In this document: positions 1 to 8,850 of the stretch, in pieces
Layout of the letters: each line of letters begins with the position of its first letter
Numbering within the stretch: the first letter of the stretch is position 1
NCBI GenBank assembly: GCA_963711465.1
Contig: CAVQEG010000001.1
Span: forward strand, 1,302,001 to 1,366,000
Direction of reading: 5' to 3'
From: CAVQEG01 sp963711465
Lineage (GTDB): Bacteria > Bacteroidota > Ignavibacteria > OLB7
DNA: 64,000 nt
Program-made: the position numbers and the translations under genes
Notes under the pieces: model-generated
Told to the model about the DNA's origin: nothing
What the model saw: only the letters and a program-made list of their open reading frames with translations
The model's database searches: none

Positions 1-1525
1 GACACCGTCCATGAGCAGGTCGAGAAATTCCAGCAGGTGCTGACCACGGTTCAGAAGAATTACGTCGAGGACGTCGACACCCCGCAGCTGGTCGAGGCAG
101 CCATCGACGGCATGCTCTCGCGACTCGATCCGCATTCGATCTACATTCCCGCCGAGGAAACCAAGCGCGTGGCGGAGGATTTCCGGGGCAACTTCGACGG
201 GATCGGTGTCGAGTTCGATGTCATCAGCGATACGATCACGATCGTCTCGCCGATCGCCGGCGGTCCGTCCGAGGCACTGGGAATTCAGTCGGGCGACAAG
301 ATCGTCGACATCGATGGCAAGAACGCCGTCGGAATGGATCGCGACGAGGTTCCCAACGTCCTCCGTGGTCCCAAGGGAACGCACGTGGAGCTGACGATCG
401 TGCGCCCCGGAGTGCCGCGGCCAATGGACTTCGATGTAGTGCGCGACAAGATTCCGCTGTACACCGTCGATGCAGCGTTCGTCAATCACGACGGCACCGC
501 TTACCTGGCGATCAACCGCTTCGCCGAGCCGACCTACAACGAAATGATGGACAACCTCGCCCGGTTGAAGAAGGAGGGCATGAAGCGGTTGATCCTCGAT
601 CTGCGTGGGAACTCGGGCGGGTACATGGACCGGGCAATTGCGATGGCGGACGAATTCATCCCCGGTGGACATCGTATCGTCTACACGAAGAACGATCGTG
701 ATGGTGTCGAGGACGTCTATCCCTCGGAGGACGGACAGGCGTATGAGCATCTGCCGCTCATCGTGCTGATCGATCGCGGATCGGCATCGGCATCGGAGAT
801 CTTCTCCGGCGCCGTGCAGGATCTCGACCGCGGCCTCATCGTCGGCGAGACCAGCTATGGGAAGGGACTCGTGCAGAAGCAGTTCCCGCTCAAGGACGGA
901 TCGGCCTTCCGCGTCACCGTCGCCCGATACTACACACCATCGGGTCGTCTCATCCAGCGGCCGTACGACAAGGGACGCGACGAGTACTTCAGCGGGGACG
1001 ACCGGCCGAATTTCGCCGAAGGCGACAATGAGTTCCACACGAAGGATCTGACCGACACCTCCCGCCCCGTGCACCACACCGCCGGCGGACGCACCGTGCT
1101 CGGCGGCGGCGGCATCACTCCCGACTACATCGTCAAGCTCGACACGCTTACGCCGACGTCGATCGACATCATTCGGCAGAATCTCGTTCTGGCTCTATGT
1201 CGACCAGTACATGGCCAGCCACGGCACAGAACTTCGCAGCAGGTACGAGAAGAATTTCGACGACTTCGTCCAGTCGTTCACCGTCGACGATGCGATGTTC
1301 AAGGAGTTCATCGCCCTGGCGAAATCGAAGGGTGTCGAAGTCGATCCTCGCGAGGTTGCGATCGATCACGAGCATCTGGCGAACCGGCTGAAGGCCCGCA
1401 TCGCCCGCTCGATCTGGGGAAACGACGCGTTCTATGAAGTCGCGCTCCGGGACGATCATCAGTATCAGACGGCCCTGGGGCTGTTCCCCGAGGCGCGGAA
1501 GATCTCCCAGCTGACGCAGCGCTGA
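1..1525 (+). CDS. S41 C-terminal processing peptidase (CtpA/Prc type), 5' partial and frameshifted
   Basis: Serine protease that trims C-termini of exported or periplasmic proteins. The reading frame is open from the first base, so the N-terminus with its signal lies outside the window. A PDZ domain covers about bases 180-430 (FDGIGVEF through VELTIVRPG). The S41 core follows, with LILDLRGNSGG, the nucleophile block SASASEIFSGA and the lysine block SYGKGLVQ, so the Ser/Lys dyad is present. Frame 1 loses homology near base 1183. Family-like sequence (FWLYVDQYMASHGTEL onward) resumes in frame 2 and runs to the TGA at 1523-1525. One extra base within 1183-1188 would restore a continuous protein. 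This may be a sequencing error or a real lesion in the C-terminal tail; the catalytic core is unaffected. Confidence 0.9.
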
Positions 1526-1529
1526 ACTC

Positions 1530-1559
1530 GACGCCGGCGCGGCTCGACGCGCCGCCGGG
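1530..1559. terminator. GC-rich hairpin between convergent genes
   Basis: The 34 bases between the two convergent stop codons fold into a GC-rich stem (CCGGC-GCG against CGC-C-GCCGG with one bulged C). Its place suggests a bidirectional terminator, but there is no clear U tract on either strand. Confidence 0.35.
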
Positions 1560-2597
1560 CTACCCGACAGCCACGACCAGTCCCATGTTGTGCATCACAT
1601 CGCGGAGCTTCGGCTCCGCGACTGCACGGGCCCGAGCGGCGCCCTCGGCGAGGATGCGATCGAGTTCCGCCTGGTCTGACATGATCGCTTCGTATTGCTG
1701 TCGCACCGGACGCAGCTCTTCGATGACGACCTCGGCCACCGCCACCTTCAGATCGCCGTATCCACGGGCGTTCTCGAAATCACGCTCACACGCCGCCTCG
1801 TCCTTTCCTGTAATCGCACTATAGATAGTCAGCAGGTTGTTCACGCCCGAGCGTTCGGGATCGTCGGAGAAGCGAATCTCCTTGCCGGAATCGGTCTTCG
1901 CACGCTTGAACGTCCGGAGGATTTCATCCGGTTCGTCCAGCACCCGAACGGCATGGCCGCGCACGTGCGCGTGGCTCTTGGACATCTTCACCGAAGGATC
2001 GTCGAGTCCCATGACGCGCGCACCCAGCTTCGGGATCACCGGCCTGGGAACCACGAACGTCTCGCCATAGAGGTGGTTGAACCGCTGAGCGATGTTGCGG
2101 GCGAGCTCCACGTGCTGCTTCTGATCTTCACCGACGGGCACCTCCTGCGCATCGTAGAGCAGAATGTCGGCGGCCATCAGCACCGGATAGTCGAGCAGCC
2201 CGGTCATGATCGACTCCTGACGGCCGGACTTGTCCTTGAACTGCGTCATCTTGTTGAGCCAGCCGAGCGGTGTGATGCAGTTGAGCAGCCACGCTCCCTC
2301 GGCATGAGCGCTGACGTGGCTCTGCAGGAACAGCACCACTTTTTTCGGATCGAGACCGACGGCAAGCAGCAGCCCGGCGAGCGACCGCGTCTGCCGCCGC
2401 AGCGTGTCGGGATCCTGTGGAACCGTCAGCGAGTGCAGGTCCACCACGCAGTAGAAATTCTCCTTGTTATCCTGTTCGGCGACCCATCGCTTGACCGCGC
2501 CGAGGTAGTTGCCGAGCTGCATGTCGCCCGACGGTTGAATTCCACTGAAGACGCGTGGCCGCGTCAGGGACGAACCAGTCTGCCCGTCGTTCATCAT
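1560..2597 (-). CDS. trpS: tryptophanyl-tRNA synthetase
   Basis: Charges tRNA-Trp with tryptophan using ATP, in the cytoplasm. The 345-residue length is typical of bacterial TrpRS. The class I signature is PSGDMQLGNYLGA near residue 22 (HIGH-equivalent), and the second signature KMSKS is intact in DPSVKMSKSHA. The ATG overlaps the lysA stop in an ATGA (2594-2597), so the two are probably translationally coupled. It is the last gene of a long minus-strand run. Confidence 0.97.
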   Translation of the reverse strand: MMNDGQTGSSLTRPRVFSGIQPSGDMQLGNYLGAVKRWVAEQDNKENFYCVVDLHSLTVPQDPDTLRRQTRSLAGLLLAVGLDPKKVVLFLQSHVSAHAEGAWLLNCITPLGWLNKMTQFKDKSGRQESIMTGLLDYPVLMAADILLYDAQEVPVGEDQKQHVELARNIAQRFNHLYGETFVVPRPVIPKLGARVMGLDDPSVKMSKSHAHVRGHAVRVLDEPDEILRTFKRAKTDSGKEIRFSDDPERSGVNNLLTIYSAITGKDEAACERDFENARGYGDLKVAVAEVVIEELRPVRQQYEAIMSDQAELDRILAEGAARARAVAEPKLRDVMHNMGLVVAVG

Positions 2598-3883
2598 CGT
2601 TCCGGTTGGTGTGTGTTCGATGCGCGTGATACGATATCTCCATCGTCGGCGGCTGGCGGCGACTCGGATTCCACCTGCAATGCGAGCAGATCCTCCAGCG
2701 TCTCGCGACGCCGGATCAGCCGTGCCTCGGCGCCGTCGACGAGCACCTCGGCGGTCCGCGGTCGCGAGTTGTAGTTGCTCGACATCGCCCAGCCATAGGC
2801 GCCGGCATTGGCGATGGCGATCACGTCTCCCTCCCGAGTCTCACTCAGCCGCCGGTCGACGCCGAACGTGTCGGTCTCGCAGATGCAGCCGACGACGGTA
2901 TAGACGCGCTCGGTGCCATCGCGACGATCGGCATTGGTGATTCCCTGCCAGGCGTCATAGAGCATCGGCCGGATCAGGTGGTTCAGTCCCGTATCGGTGC
3001 CGATGAACACGCACGACGGCGTCTGCTTCAGCACGGTGGCGGTCGCCAGCAGCCACCCGGATTCGCTCACAAGGAATTTGCCCGGTTCGAACCACAACTC
3101 GAGTTCCCGACCATACCCCGCGCAGAACTGCCGGAAGCGATCCGACATCGCCTCGCCGAGCGCTTCGACGTCGGTGGCGACGTCGTCGACGCGGTAGGGC
3201 ACTTTGAAACCGCTGCCGAAGTCGAGGAATTCCAGATCGGAGAAGTCCGCGGCCGCCTCGAAGAGGATCTCCGCACCGGTGAGAAACGTCTGCGCGTCGA
3301 GGATTTCCGATCCCGTGTGCATGTGCAGTCCGACCACACGCAGGCCATAGGCGCGAACGATGCGCTCGACGTGCCGCATCTGGTGAACGGAGATGCCGAA
3401 TTTCGAATCGATGTGACCGGTCTGGATATGCGCATTGCCACCGGCGAGTATGTGCGGGTTGATCCTGATCGCACATGGCCTGTCGCCGAAGCGGGCGCCG
3501 TACTGTTCGAGCACCGAGATGTTGTCGATGTTGACCAGCACGCCCAGTTCCACGACGCGCTCGATTTCGGAGAAGGGGACGCAGTTCGGGGTGTAGAGAA
3601 TTTCCGAAGCGGGCACACCGCAGTGCAGAGCGATCTCGACCTCGTGGACCGAGACGGCGTCGATTCCGGCGCCGAGGCCATGGATGAGGCGGATGATCGA
3701 GACGTTGCTGTTGGCCTTGCAGGCATAGAGCAGACGGAGGCGAACGCCGTCGAACGCGGAGGCGAGCCGACGGTACTGGCGTCTGATCACCGCTGCGTCG
3801 TAGACGTAGAGCGGACTGCCGAATCGATCGACGAGCTCGCGCGCCGAAGCGCCGCCGATATGCAGGACGGGGGATTGGTTCAT
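2594..3883 (-). CDS. lysA: diaminopimelate decarboxylase
   Basis: PLP enzyme that decarboxylates meso-diaminopimelate to L-lysine, the last step of lysine synthesis. The fold type III barrel carries the PLP lysine at K56 (LLYACKANSN). It is followed by HTGSEI, the glycine-rich phosphate-binding strand LDFGSGFKVPY, and EPGKFLVSESG. The C-terminal active-site segment GCICETDTFG corresponds to the family CESGD block, so the Cys is kept but the motif is variant. Length 429 aa is normal. Its stop overlaps the trpS start. Confidence 0.95.
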   Translation of the reverse strand: MNQSPVLHIGGASARELVDRFGSPLYVYDAAVIRRQYRRLASAFDGVRLRLLYACKANSNVSIIRLIHGLGAGIDAVSVHEVEIALHCGVPASEILYTPNCVPFSEIERVVELGVLVNIDNISVLEQYGARFGDRPCAIRINPHILAGGNAHIQTGHIDSKFGISVHQMRHVERIVRAYGLRVVGLHMHTGSEILDAQTFLTGAEILFEAAADFSDLEFLDFGSGFKVPYRVDDVATDVEALGEAMSDRFRQFCAGYGRELELWFEPGKFLVSESGWLLATATVLKQTPSCVFIGTDTGLNHLIRPMLYDAWQGITNADRRDGTERVYTVVGCICETDTFGVDRRLSETREGDVIAIANAGAYGWAMSSNYNSRPRTAEVLVDGAEARLIRRRETLEDLLALQVESESPPAADDGDIVSRASNTHQPER

Positions 3884-3898
3884 TGGCTGATTGCAGTC

Positions 3899-4459
3899 TC
3901 AGTCGATCCTTGGAAGGCGATCGGTGGGTAGCAGTGAGAACATGACCGCGTCGTGGAGCGTGGCGCCGAGCTTCAGCCGGTTGCGGAGAATTCCCTCGCG
4001 GACGCCTCCGAGGTGCTCTGCGACGCGAATGCTCGCGCGATTGTCGACGGCCACCAGGATCTCGATACGCTGCAGCTCGAGTTCGGCGAATCCGAATTCC
4101 ACCGCAAGCCGTGCGGCCTCGGTCGCGTAGCCGCGGCCGGTACTGGCGCTCCGCGTCCAGTACCCGAGGTTCATCACGTGTGCATTGCTGCGGTCGACCC
4201 CATTGAGTCCGACACCACCGACGATGTGCCCGCTCTCACGTTCGAGGACCACGAAGCTGAATTCCGACTGATCGATCCAGGCAGCGTCACGACTGAGCAC
4301 CCACCCCTCGCTGTCGCTCAGCGAATACTCCGGATGGCACCACGGCAGCCACACGCCGACCTCGCCGATCGACTCCTGAGCGGCCTGGAAGAACGGGCGA
4401 ATGTCGTTCGGATGGAACGGTCGGATCGTCACCAGACGACCGGTGCGTACCTCTTGCAT
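3899..4459 (-). CDS. GNAT-family N-acetyltransferase (RimJ/RimL-like)
   Basis: Predicted acetyl-CoA dependent acyltransferase of the RimJ/RimL/Acetyltransf_3 type; substrate unknown. The start chosen is the internal ATG giving MQEVRTGRLVTIRPF. The open frame extends 23 residues further to 4528, but that part is low-complexity and unlike the family. Visible landmarks are the strand GHIVGGVGLNG, the acetyl-CoA loop region TGRGYATEAARLAVEFGF, and VAVDNRASIRVAEHLGG. It lies 15 bases before lysA and probably belongs to the same transcript. Confidence 0.85.
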   Translation of the reverse strand: MQEVRTGRLVTIRPFHPNDIRPFFQAAQESIGEVGVWLPWCHPEYSLSDSEGWVLSRDAAWIDQSEFSFVVLERESGHIVGGVGLNGVDRSNAHVMNLGYWTRSASTGRGYATEAARLAVEFGFAELELQRIEILVAVDNRASIRVAEHLGGVREGILRNRLKLGATLHDAVMFSLLPTDRLPRID

Positions 4460-4493
4460 CGTCGTAGCGGGTGGGTCTGTCGATCGACACCGG

Positions 4494-4784
4494 TCAGTCT
4501 CCGTCGCCGATGTCGATGTACGGTTCATCCAGGTAGGTGTCGTTCGACGTTCCGGTCACGTCGGTCGGTTCGCTGTGCCGACGGGAGATCGAGTGTTCGT
4601 CGGCGAAGCGCGCATCCTCGAGCGGCTCGTCGGCCTCGTCGAAACTGTCGGGCACGGTTTCAGGGTCCGTGCGATCCGCATCCGGACGCCGGGCCCGCTC
4701 CTGCGACTGGGGATTGGCCGGTGCTTCGAGATCACCTTCCGCCTTCTGCGCCGCCTCAGCGTCGCTGTCCTTGTTCTCTTCCAT
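4494..4784 (-). CDS. small acidic hypothetical protein, 96 aa
   Basis: Unrecognised small protein, very rich in Asp/Glu and Ala/Pro and predicted disordered, ending in TYLDEPYIDIGDGD. The start MEENKDSDAE is supported by a good Shine-Dalgarno (AGAGGTG) about eight bases upstream. Third codon positions are GC-rich like the neighbours. The frame stays open upstream to 4985, inside cysS, but that part overlaps cysS and has no better start. It sits between cysS and the GNAT gene in the same direction. No function is assigned. Confidence 0.55.
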   Translation of the reverse strand: MEENKDSDAEAAQKAEGDLEAPANPQSQERARRPDADRTDPETVPDSFDEADEPLEDARFADEHSISRRHSEPTDVTGTSNDTYLDEPYIDIGDGD

Positions 4785-4854
4785 GTCGATCACCTCTTCT
4801 GATTGTCCGTCGTTGCCGTCAACGATGTCCGGGCGTGCCGCTGCGGCGTCGACG

Positions 4855-6345
4855 TCACTGCGCCGGCGCGGCCAGCGTCCACCGCGTACCCTCCTTGGTA
4901 TCCTCCAGGGCGATGCCGAGTCCCAGCAGCCGATCGCGGATCGCATCGGAGGTTGCGAAGTCCTTCCGAGCGCGCGCTTCGGCACGCAGGCCGATCAGCA
5001 GTTCGACCAGATCTCCGGTCACTGCACCCGCCGACGCTTCCTCTGAGACGAACACGGTGATCCCGAGGATCTGCTCGAAGGCGGTTTCGAACGCCGCGCG
5101 ATAGGCGCGCAGCGTCGCAGGAGTGGCGTCGCCCGCCGCCAGCATGCGGTTCACCTCGGCCACACCCTCGAACGCTGCGGACAGAGCCACCGGCGTGTTG
5201 AAGTCGTCGTCCATTGCCCGGAAGAAGCGCTCCATGAACGGCGGTGCATCCGCGCCGCCGGCGCCGTTGCGCGCAAGGCCGTCGATCGCCTCGTCGAGGC
5301 GACGCATGGTCCCGCGGAGCTTTTCGAGTCCCGTCTGCGACGAGGCGATCGCCGTCTGGTCGAATTCGAGCTGCGAGTTGTACTGACTTTGTGCGATGAA
5401 GAATCGTACCGCCATCGGGTCGTACTGTTCGAAGAGCACCTGGAGACTCGAGGCGTTACCGAGCGACTTCCCCATCTTCCGCCCCCCGATGGTCACGAGG
5501 TTGTTATGCATCCAGTAATGCACGAAGGGATGGCCCGTCGCCGCCTGGCTCTGTGCGACCTCGCACTCGTGATGGGGGAATTTGTTCTCCACTCCGCCAC
5601 CATGGATGTCGAAGGTCGCACCGAGGTAGAACTGCGACATGGCGGAGCACTCGAGGTGCCAGCCGGGGAATCCCCAGCCCCACGGGGAATACCACTGCAT
5701 GAAGTGGCTCTCGTCGGCCCGTTTCCAGAGCGCGAAGTCGTTCGGCGAGCGCTTCTCCGGATTGGCAGCGATCCGTCCGCCCGACTCCTGGTCCTCCACC
5801 TTCCTGTTCGACAGACCGCCGTAGGGGATCATTCCCGCCGTGTCGTCCAGCTCGAGCCGCTGATAGGCATCCACATCGAAGTAGACCGATCCGTTGGCTT
5901 CGTAGGCGACGCCCCGCTCTATCAGCTTCTCGACCATCATGATCTGCTGGCGAATGAAGTCCGTCGCGTGCGGCGTGCGATCAGGGTGCAGCACGTTCAG
6001 CCGGCGCATATCTGCCCAGAAGCTCTCCTCATATTCGGCGGCGATCTCGTAGGGGGACCGATTCTCACGCCTCGCCTGCACCTCCACCTTGTCTTCGCCT
6101 TCATCGGCGTCGGAGACCAGGTGTCCGACGTCGGTGATGTTCATCACGTACAGCAGATGCTCCGGACCGTATCGATGCATGAGGTAGCGTCGAACGATGT
6201 CGAACGACACGTACGACTTCGCGTGACCGACGTGGGCGTGACCGTAGACGGTCGGACCGCAGACATAGACGCGGACCAGCTCGGGATCGATCGGAATGAA
6301 TTCCTCCTTCTGGCGGGTCAGCGTGTTGTAGACGTGCAATGCCAT
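4855..6345 (-). CDS. cysS: cysteinyl-tRNA synthetase
   Basis: Class I synthetase that charges tRNA-Cys. VYVCGPTVYGHAHVGHA near residue 27 holds the first zinc cysteine and the HIGH motif (HVGH). WHLECSAM and HHECEVAQ give the remaining zinc ligands. The KMSKS loop is KMGKSLGNA, a common CysRS variant. Length is 496 aa with a typical C-terminal DALR-type region. Start ATG at 6345. Confidence 0.97.
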   Translation of the reverse strand: MALHVYNTLTRQKEEFIPIDPELVRVYVCGPTVYGHAHVGHAKSYVSFDIVRRYLMHRYGPEHLLYVMNITDVGHLVSDADEGEDKVEVQARRENRSPYEIAAEYEESFWADMRRLNVLHPDRTPHATDFIRQQIMMVEKLIERGVAYEANGSVYFDVDAYQRLELDDTAGMIPYGGLSNRKVEDQESGGRIAANPEKRSPNDFALWKRADESHFMQWYSPWGWGFPGWHLECSAMSQFYLGATFDIHGGGVENKFPHHECEVAQSQAATGHPFVHYWMHNNLVTIGGRKMGKSLGNASSLQVLFEQYDPMAVRFFIAQSQYNSQLEFDQTAIASSQTGLEKLRGTMRRLDEAIDGLARNGAGGADAPPFMERFFRAMDDDFNTPVALSAAFEGVAEVNRMLAAGDATPATLRAYRAAFETAFEQILGITVFVSEEASAGAVTGDLVELLIGLRAEARARKDFATSDAIRDRLLGLGIALEDTKEGTRWTLAAPAQ

Positions 6346-6408
6346 GTCGCGTAGGTGTTCGGTGTGTTCGAATTCGTCGATGTTCGCGATCGGTCCGGAT
6401 CGAATTCC

Positions 6409-6903
6409 TCAGTGTTCATCCTGGGCGCGTCGCTCGCCCTTGAGCAGTCGCAGTCCGTGGGGCAGCACCGGCAGGATGACATCGAGACATTCGAGGACGG
6501 CCTTTGGGGAACCGGGGAGATTCACGATGAGGGTGCCTCCGGCCATACCGCAGACGGCGCGGGAGAGCATGGCAAACGGCGTGTGCGCCCGCGAGGCGGC
6601 GCGCATCGCTTCGCTGAGGCCGTCGGCCCTTCGATCGATCACCGCGAGCGTCGCCTCGGGCGTCACGTCGCGCGGCGCGAATCCGGTGCCGCCGGTCGTC
6701 AGCACGAGATCGAGTTCCTCGATCTCCGCTCCACGGAGGGCGTCGAGAATCACGTCGAAGTCGTCGGGAACGACGTCACGGCGGACGACGCGATAGTCGT
6801 CTTCGGAAAGCATCCCGGCGATAGTCGGTCCGGACACATCGTCGCGCTCGCCGCGATGGGTGCGGTCGCTGACGGTGAGTATGAGCGTCTGAAACTTGTC
6901 CAT
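6409..6903 (-). CDS. molybdopterin adenylyltransferase-like protein (MogA/MoaB family)
   Basis: Single-domain MoCF-biosynthesis protein of 164 aa. MogA activates molybdopterin with AMP; MoaB is the close relative. Diagnostic blocks are LTVSDRTHRGERDDVSGP, the molybdopterin-binding loop TTGGTGFAPRDVTPEAT, and NLPGSPKAV near the C-terminus. Its ATG shares one base with the TGA of the upstream lipoprotein gene (TGATG at 6901-6905), so translation is probably coupled. No other molybdenum cofactor gene lies in the window, so MogA and MoaB cannot be told apart by context. Confidence 0.88.
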   Translation of the reverse strand: MDKFQTLILTVSDRTHRGERDDVSGPTIAGMLSEDDYRVVRRDVVPDDFDVILDALRGAEIEELDLVLTTGGTGFAPRDVTPEATLAVIDRRADGLSEAMRAASRAHTPFAMLSRAVCGMAGGTLIVNLPGSPKAVLECLDVILPVLPHGLRLLKGERRAQDEH

Positions 6904-7871
6904 CACGGTGAATCGTGCGTCGAATCGGCACCGTCGCTGCGGCGCTCGGCGTCCCCGGGGTAGCGTCGATCGAATGTCGACCACGCCCCGCCGAATTCCG
7001 ACGCGGTCTGGTTCATGAGAATTCCGGCATCGCCGCCGGAGGCCCGCTGCAGCGCACGCGCGAGTGCCGGTGGGGTCGGAAGCCGGAGACCGAGCTGCGT
7101 GAGGTTCCCGCGCGCGGCCTCGCACCCGTAGGTCAATGCCACGCGGACCGACACGCTGTCGCCGTTGACGGCGTAGAAGGCGAAGCGGCTCAACATGTCC
7201 GGCGGAAACGCGTATTCGCATCCTCCGGTCCAGGCCCCGAGCCAGGCGACGAGTGCATCGAGCGTCCGCGGCGGATCCTCGCGCACGCCTGAGGAATCGA
7301 GCGCCTGACGAACGATCGGATCCCGCGCCAGCGCGTCGTAGAGCACTGCGTCGTCGAAGATGTCCCGAAGCGAAGCGGTCCTGACGTTCGCAGCGTCGCC
7401 GGCGTCGATGGTGCGGTATGCGATTTCCCCGAATGGATGGACGCTGCCCTCACAGAACCCATCGGTATCGAAGCGGTAGCTGACGTATGGACCCACGGCC
7501 GAGAGCAGTCGCACCCGTCGCCGGTAGGTGCACGTCGGGAGATCGCCGAGCGAATCGGTCGTCGTCATCGTCCGAGCGAATTCGTCGAACGCCGCAAGCG
7601 CCTCACGACGTGCAGAGAAGAGGACGTCCTGATCCGACGACAAGCCGACCACCACGAGATCCGAATCGCTCCAGTCGACACCGACCACTCCTGTGGAACC
7701 GAGCCAGATCGAGCGGCCCTCGGTGAGCCGGATGGCGGGCTGGCGAACGTCGGAGGCGCCTGCGGTGTCAGCCGGCTCGCGGTCCGCGCTCTTCGCCGGA
7801 CGATCGGCGCTGTCGCAGCCGGCGATCATCGCCAGGCCGACGATCACTGCGCCGACGAGTCGTGGAAGCAT
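6903..7871 (-). CDS. putative lipoprotein, 322 aa, unknown function
   Basis: Unrecognised exported protein. The start chosen at 7871 gives MLPRLVGAVIVGLAMIAGC, a signal peptide with an AGC lipobox, so it should be a lipid-anchored envelope protein. The mature part has several cysteines (LPTCTYRR, DGFCEGS, TGGCEYAF, TYGCEAARG) that could form disulfides. The upstream extension to 8021 is Arg-rich and unlikely to be coding. It is coupled by a one-base overlap to the MogA-like gene, and a TACCTTTG promoter-like element lies about 100 bases upstream. Confidence 0.7.
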   Translation of the reverse strand: MLPRLVGAVIVGLAMIAGCDSADRPAKSADREPADTAGASDVRQPAIRLTEGRSIWLGSTGVVGVDWSDSDLVVVGLSSDQDVLFSARREALAAFDEFARTMTTTDSLGDLPTCTYRRRVRLLSAVGPYVSYRFDTDGFCEGSVHPFGEIAYRTIDAGDAANVRTASLRDIFDDAVLYDALARDPIVRQALDSSGVREDPPRTLDALVAWLGAWTGGCEYAFPPDMLSRFAFYAVNGDSVSVRVALTYGCEAARGNLTQLGLRLPTPPALARALQRASGGDAGILMNQTASEFGGAWSTFDRRYPGDAERRSDGADSTHDSP

Positions 7872-7974
7872 GTGGCCGACGTACCGCCGGCGGGCCCGAT
7901 GCCGAAGCAATGCGTTGCGAGTTGGATCCACGAGGTGCGATGACGTCCCTGGACGATAAAAGCCCAAAGGTACG

Positions 7975-7982
7975 GCGGCGGC
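7975..7982 (-). promoter_or_regulatory. TAnnTTTG-type promoter element
   Basis: Minus-strand TACCTTTG fits the Bacteroidota -7 consensus TAnnTTTG. It lies 104 bases upstream of the lipoprotein/mogA start at 7871. A -33 TTG-like element at the proper spacing is not clear. Confidence 0.4.
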
Positions 7983-8033
7983 GGCAATCGTTCGTGCGGT
8001 GGCCGGCCGGTGCGGAGGCAATCCCGTCGACGT

Positions 8034-8849
8034 CTACTCCGCCGGCGTCCGGTGGCGATAGCGCTCGAGCGTGAACGAGGTGCCGAGGTAGCGCTTGCGC
8101 ACCTCGGGATCGGCAGCGATGTCCTCGGCGGTACCGCTGCGGAAGATCTCTCCGTCGATCAGGATATATGACCGGTCGGTGATCGAGAGCGTCTCGTGAA
8201 CGTTGTGGTCGGTGATGAGAATTCCGATGCCCCGCTCGCTCAGTTCGCCCACGATGTGCATGATCTCCTCGACGGCGAGCGGATCGATGCCGGCGAAGGG
8301 CTCGTCGAGCAGGATGAATTTGGGGTCGGCTGCAAGCGTGCGGGCGATCTCTGTTCGACGCCGCTCTCCACCGGAGAGCATGTACCCCTTCTGCTTCCGG
8401 ATGTGCGTAATCGACAGTTCCTCGAGCAACTGGTCGACACGTTCACGACGTCGCGCTCGGGGGTAGCCGCGCAGTTCGAGCACGGCCATGATGTTCCCCT
8501 CGACGGTCATCCGCCTGAATACCGACGGTTCCTGCGGCAGATAGCCGATGCCGCGTCGCGCCCGGCGGTACATCGCGATGTTGTCGATCCGGCGGTCGTC
8601 GAGGAAGACCCGTCCCTCGGTTGGCCGCACCATGCCGACGATCATGTAGAACGTCGTCGTCTTCCCTGCTCCATTCGGACCAAGCAGTCCGACGACTTCA
8701 CCCTGACGAACTTCGAGCGATACGTTGCGGACCACACGGCGCTTTCTGTAGGCCTTGACCAGCCCGTCAGCCCGCAACAGCGACGTCCCCGTGCCGGGCG
8801 GCTCGGGGACGTCATGGGCGGATGTCACGTGAGGATCGTCGCCCGGCAT
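8034..8849 (-). CDS. lptB: LPS export ABC transporter ATP-binding protein LptB
   Basis: Cytoplasmic ATPase of the LptBFG complex that extracts LPS from the inner membrane and drives it across the periplasm. Walker A is GPNGAGKT (57-64), the Q-loop lies in GYLPQEP, the signature is LSGGE (158-162) and Walker B is [13 protein letters not shown] (178-190), followed by the H-loop [10 protein letters not shown]. These match LptB rather than generic ABC proteins. A 25-residue N-terminal extension (to GTGTSLL) makes it longer than the usual 240 aa. It starts one base after the htrA stop. The waaA gene elsewhere in the window fits an LPS-type outer membrane. Confidence 0.94.
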   Translation of the reverse strand: MPGDDPHVTSAHDVPEPPGTGTSLLRADGLVKAYRKRRVVRNVSLEVRQGEVVGLLGPNGAGKTTTFYMIVGMVRPTEGRVFLDDRRIDNIAMYRRARRGIGYLPQEPSVFRRMTVEGNIMAVLELRGYPRARRRERVDQLLEELSITHIRKQKGYMLSGGERRRTEIARTLAADPKFILLDEPFAGIDPLAVEEIMHIVGELSERGIGILITDHNVHETLSITDRSYILIDGEIFRSGTAEDIAADPEVRKRYLGTSFTLERYRHRTPAE

Positions 8850-8850
8850 C

